Positions 32,664 through 34,567 of a stretch of 34,567 bases of DNA are shown in pieces. A program made the translations under genes and the position numbers. Below the pieces are notes generated by a model that was not told the DNA's origin, ran no database searches, and was given only the letters and a program-made list of their open reading frames with translations. The stretch is from JAFGTX01 sp942492225 (GTDB lineage Bacteria; Bacillota; Clostridia; Peptostreptococcales; Acidaminobacteraceae), in the NCBI GenBank assembly GCA_942492225.1, contig CALODS010000047.1:1-34567 (forward strand), written 5' to 3'. Every line of letters starts with the position of its first letter. Position 1 is the stretch's first letter.

Positions 32664-33554
32664 TTATTTCTTGTATCCGAATCCTTTTAACATATTATCA
32701 TCATCACGCCAACCTTCTCTCACTTTTACAAATAGTTCCAAGAAGACTTTTGATCCTAATAAGGCTTCGATGTCCTCACGAGATGATTTACCAATCCCTT
32801 TTAGTTTACGTCCACCTTTACCAATTATTATCCCTTTGTGACTTTTTTTCTCGCAAACAATCGTCGCGCTTATATCAATTAAATCTTTACCATTTCTTTT
32901 CTTCATTCGTTCAATTTCAACTGCAACACCATGAGGAATTTCATCATCAATATAGTGTAATATTTTCTCTCTGATAATTTCTGACACAATAACACGCTCA
33001 GGTTGGTCCGTAATCATATCATCTGGATATAACATAGGCCCTTCTGGTAAAAGATCCGTTATTCTTTTTAATAAAGCATCTACATTCATTTTTTCTGAAG
33101 CAGAAATACCCATAACAAAGTTCAAGAATTCGTATGCGCTGTATTGATCGAATAAACTCTTATAATCATCTGGCGACAATAAATCAATTTTGTTGATCGC
33201 TAAAATAACTGGTGTTTTTACATTTCTTAAAGATTCAAGAATATACTTATCCCCAGGTCCAATTTCTTTAGATTCATCTACCATATAGATAACAACATCC
33301 ACTTCATTTAAAGTATCCGTTGCAGCAGTGACCATGTATTCACCTAATTTATTCTTGGGTTTATGAATACCCGGTGTATCAATAAAAATAATCTGTGCAT
33401 TATCTGTATTATAAATGGCATTAATTTTATTTCTAGTTGTTTGTGGCTTATCAGACATAATAGCAATTTTTTCGCCTAAAATATCATTTGTTAACGTCGA
33501 TTTCCCAACATTTGGCCTTCCAATAATCGTGACAAACCCTGATTTATATTCCAA
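32664..33554 (-). CDS. era: GTPase Era
   Basis: 296 residues. Essential small GTPase that binds the 3' end of 16S rRNA and aids 30S assembly. P-loop GRPNVGKST (12-20), G2 with QTTRNKI, G3 DTPG, G4 NKID and G5 SAS (ISASEKMNVDAL) are all present. The C-terminal KH domain has GVAVEIERMK, IVCEKKSHKGIIIGKGGRKLKGIG and KVFLELFVKV. The start is a TTG with GGAGG seven bases upstream, and the N-terminus SGFVTIIGRPN matches the family. It is 11 bases downstream of cdd in the same operon. Confidence 0.97.
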   Translation of the reverse strand: MEYKSGFVTIIGRPNVGKSTLTNDILGEKIAIMSDKPQTTRNKINAIYNTDNAQIIFIDTPGIHKPKNKLGEYMVTAATDTLNEVDVVIYMVDESKEIGPGDKYILESLRNVKTPVILAINKIDLLSPDDYKSLFDQYSAYEFLNFVMGISASEKMNVDALLKRITDLLPEGPMLYPDDMITDQPERVIVSEIIREKILHYIDDEIPHGVAVEIERMKKRNGKDLIDISATIVCEKKSHKGIIIGKGGRKLKGIGKSSREDIEALLGSKVFLELFVKVREGWRDDDNMLKGFGYKK

Positions 33555-33565
33555 TTTATTTCCTC

Positions 33566-33958
33566 CTATTTATCTAATGAACTTTTATCAAACATATGCG
33601 GCAGTAACTCCGTCAACTTAAATACTTTGTACTCTAAATCTTTTGCAAGAATAATATCCATTTCGTCTGCAAACTCAGAAATAACTTGTCTACATATACC
33701 GCACGGAAAGGTTAAGTCCATTGTTTTACTAACAATCGCAATGGCTGTAAAATCTTTTTCTCCCTCTGAAACCGCTTTGAAAATTGCTGTTCTTTCGGCA
33801 CAGTTCGTGCCACCATAGGACGCACACTCAATATTACACCCAGTATATACTTTGCCAGATTTAGTTAATAATGCTGCTCCAACATTGAATTTTGAATAAG
33901 GCACATAAGCATTTTCCATTGCTTCATAGGCCATTTCTACTAATTTTTTATAGTCCAT
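33566..33958 (-). CDS. cdd: cytidine deaminase
   Basis: 130 residues, typical of the small tetrameric enzyme that converts (deoxy)cytidine to (deoxy)uridine in pyrimidine salvage. The zinc site is C53 with A54-E55 (TNCAERTA; E55 is the proton shuttle) and PCGICRQ with C86 and C89. The N-terminus has AYVPYSKFNVGAAL and GCNIECASYG for substrate binding. GAGGAG lies before the ATG. Its position directly upstream of era is very common in Bacillota. It starts 19 bases after the DUF3048 gene. Confidence 0.96.
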   Translation of the reverse strand: MDYKKLVEMAYEAMENAYVPYSKFNVGAALLTKSGKVYTGCNIECASYGGTNCAERTAIFKAVSEGEKDFTAIAIVSKTMDLTFPCGICRQVISEFADEMDIILAKDLEYKVFKLTELLPHMFDKSSLDK

Positions 33959-33977
33959 CTCGTCAACTCCTCTATTC

Positions 33978-34567
33978 CTAATTTAAATCTTCTGACGTAA
34001 ACGTCACCCAATTATCATCATCTATACGTTCTACTGGTACAACTTGAATCCATATTTTACCTGGATTTAAAATAAGTTCTTCGCCGTTTTCAGTATAATA
34101 GCGTGTTAATGCACGCCTTGAATCTTTCTTCCATGTAATTGAGATTTTTTCTCCATTGGAAATATAATATCCTTTGCCACTACCCACAACACTTATTGCC
34201 AGTCTTCCCTCGTTATCAAGGACCTTATGAGACGCATATTGCACAATTATATTTGAGGTTGTTAGTGGTGAGCCGTCCGTTTCATCACTATAAGGCTTTC
34301 CATTTACAAGACGCTCATATAAATGAGTGTCCTCATTAAATGTAAATCCAACATGGTACCCCTCTTTATCTCGACTGGATGGTTGTAAATAGATTATATC
34401 TAAACCCGTACAACTCACACCGCTAAGCGTTGTAAGTTCATCATTAAATTTTAATGTATCAATGGTAACATCTGTACGAAACCCTTTACGATTACCTTCT
34501 TTGATAATTACTGATGCATTTGTATACATGTTATGAGGAATTCTTTTGTGTTTTGTTCTCCAAAAGA
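33978..34567 (-). CDS. DUF3048 (YerB-like) lipoprotein, 5' partial
   Basis: Open to the right edge. Beyond the internal ATG at 34529 the frame continues to the edge as FWRTKHKRIPHN, the usual RxxxRxaPHN stretch of this family, so that ATG is not the start. What remains is the C-terminal part, with GFTFNEDTHLYERLVNGKP, SNIIVQYA, VVGSGKGYYISNG, ITWKKDS and LNPGKIWIQVVP, all typical of the DUF3048 C-terminal domain. Full-length relatives are about 330-360 residues and usually begin with a lipoprotein signal, which would lie outside the window. The function is unknown. It appears to head the cdd-era-mgtE-recO operon. Confidence 0.85.
   Translation of the reverse strand, partial: FWRTKHKRIPHNMYTNASVIIKEGNRKGFRTDVTIDTLKFNDELTTLSGVSCTGLDIIYLQPSSRDKEGYHVGFTFNEDTHLYERLVNGKPYSDETDGSPLTTSNIIVQYASHKVLDNEGRLAISVVGSGKGYYISNGEKISITWKKDSRRALTRYYTENGEELILNPGKIWIQVVPVERIDDDNWVTFTSEDLN

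Noticed and set aside
1..34567. CRISPR arrays, insertion sequences, prophage, tRNA or rRNA genes
   Set aside because: No regularly spaced repeats, transposase or integrase motifs, or tRNA/rRNA signatures were found on reading either strand.

Overview
The window is low-GC DNA with nearly all genes on the minus strand. It looks like a chromosomal segment of a Clostridia-type Bacillota. Support comes from the families and their order: a DUF3048-cdd-era-mgtE-recO run, a glyS with a T-box leader, a ccpN/PPDK-regulatory-protein/ppdK operon, dgt-dnaG-rpoD-trmK-nif3, and an RNase P RNA whose 5' end looks like class A. A more exact taxon (a motile environmental Lachnospirales-like organism) is only a guess. 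No tRNA, rRNA, insertion sequence, prophage or CRISPR array was seen.

Layout, left to right. (1) 1-2.9 kb: a two-gene signalling operon, a membrane-anchored dCache protein followed by a dCache/PAS sensor histidine kinase that runs off the left edge. (2) 3-6 kb: a double-unit ThyX-like protein, a nitronate monooxygenase/FabK-like flavoprotein and a small dicluster ferredoxin with a consensus promoter and an operator-like palindrome. (3) 6.1-7.6 kb: a CHASE4-HAMP-HD-GYP gene split by a frameshift. (4) 7.7-8.6 kb: a zinc-ribbon YvyF-like protein and rnpB with its own promoter and terminator. (5) 8.6-18.8 kb: housekeeping genes nif3 (frameshifted), trmK, rpoD (damaged in region 4), dnaG, dgt, ppdK, its regulatory protein and ccpN. 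(6) 19-28 kb: four cyclic-di-GMP genes, two tandem paralogous TPR-GAF-GGDEF cyclases, a membrane HD-GYP phosphodiesterase whose extracytoplasmic part resembles a CBM2 carbohydrate-binding module, and, divergently, a dCache-HAMP-PAS-GGDEF-EAL protein with a degenerate GGDEF and an intact-looking EAL. (7) 28.2-34.6 kb: glyS with a GGC-specifier T-box, then a tightly packed DUF3048-cdd-era-mgtE-recO-DUF4342 operon.

How it fits together. The accessory content is mainly sensory and second-messenger: two predicted active diguanylate cyclases, two HD-GYP and one EAL phosphodiesterase, and a histidine kinase, several with extracytoplasmic sensing domains. The rest is core metabolism and information processing. 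The most notable points are: (a) the principal sigma factor gene carries several lesions in region 4.1 while region 4.2 is preserved out of frame, and nif3 and one HD-GYP gene are also frameshifted, all between 7.2 and 10.8 kb, which points to local sequence errors or real decay; (b) the CBM2-like HD-GYP; (c) a ThyX homologue with two units whose conserved motifs are partitioned between the halves; (d) a pair of related two-hairpin elements in the leaders of trmK and of the first GGDEF gene; (e) a G/C-tract palindrome just downstream of a perfect promoter in front of the ferredoxin. Several start codons were reassigned from ribosome-binding-site position, and each case is stated in its entry.
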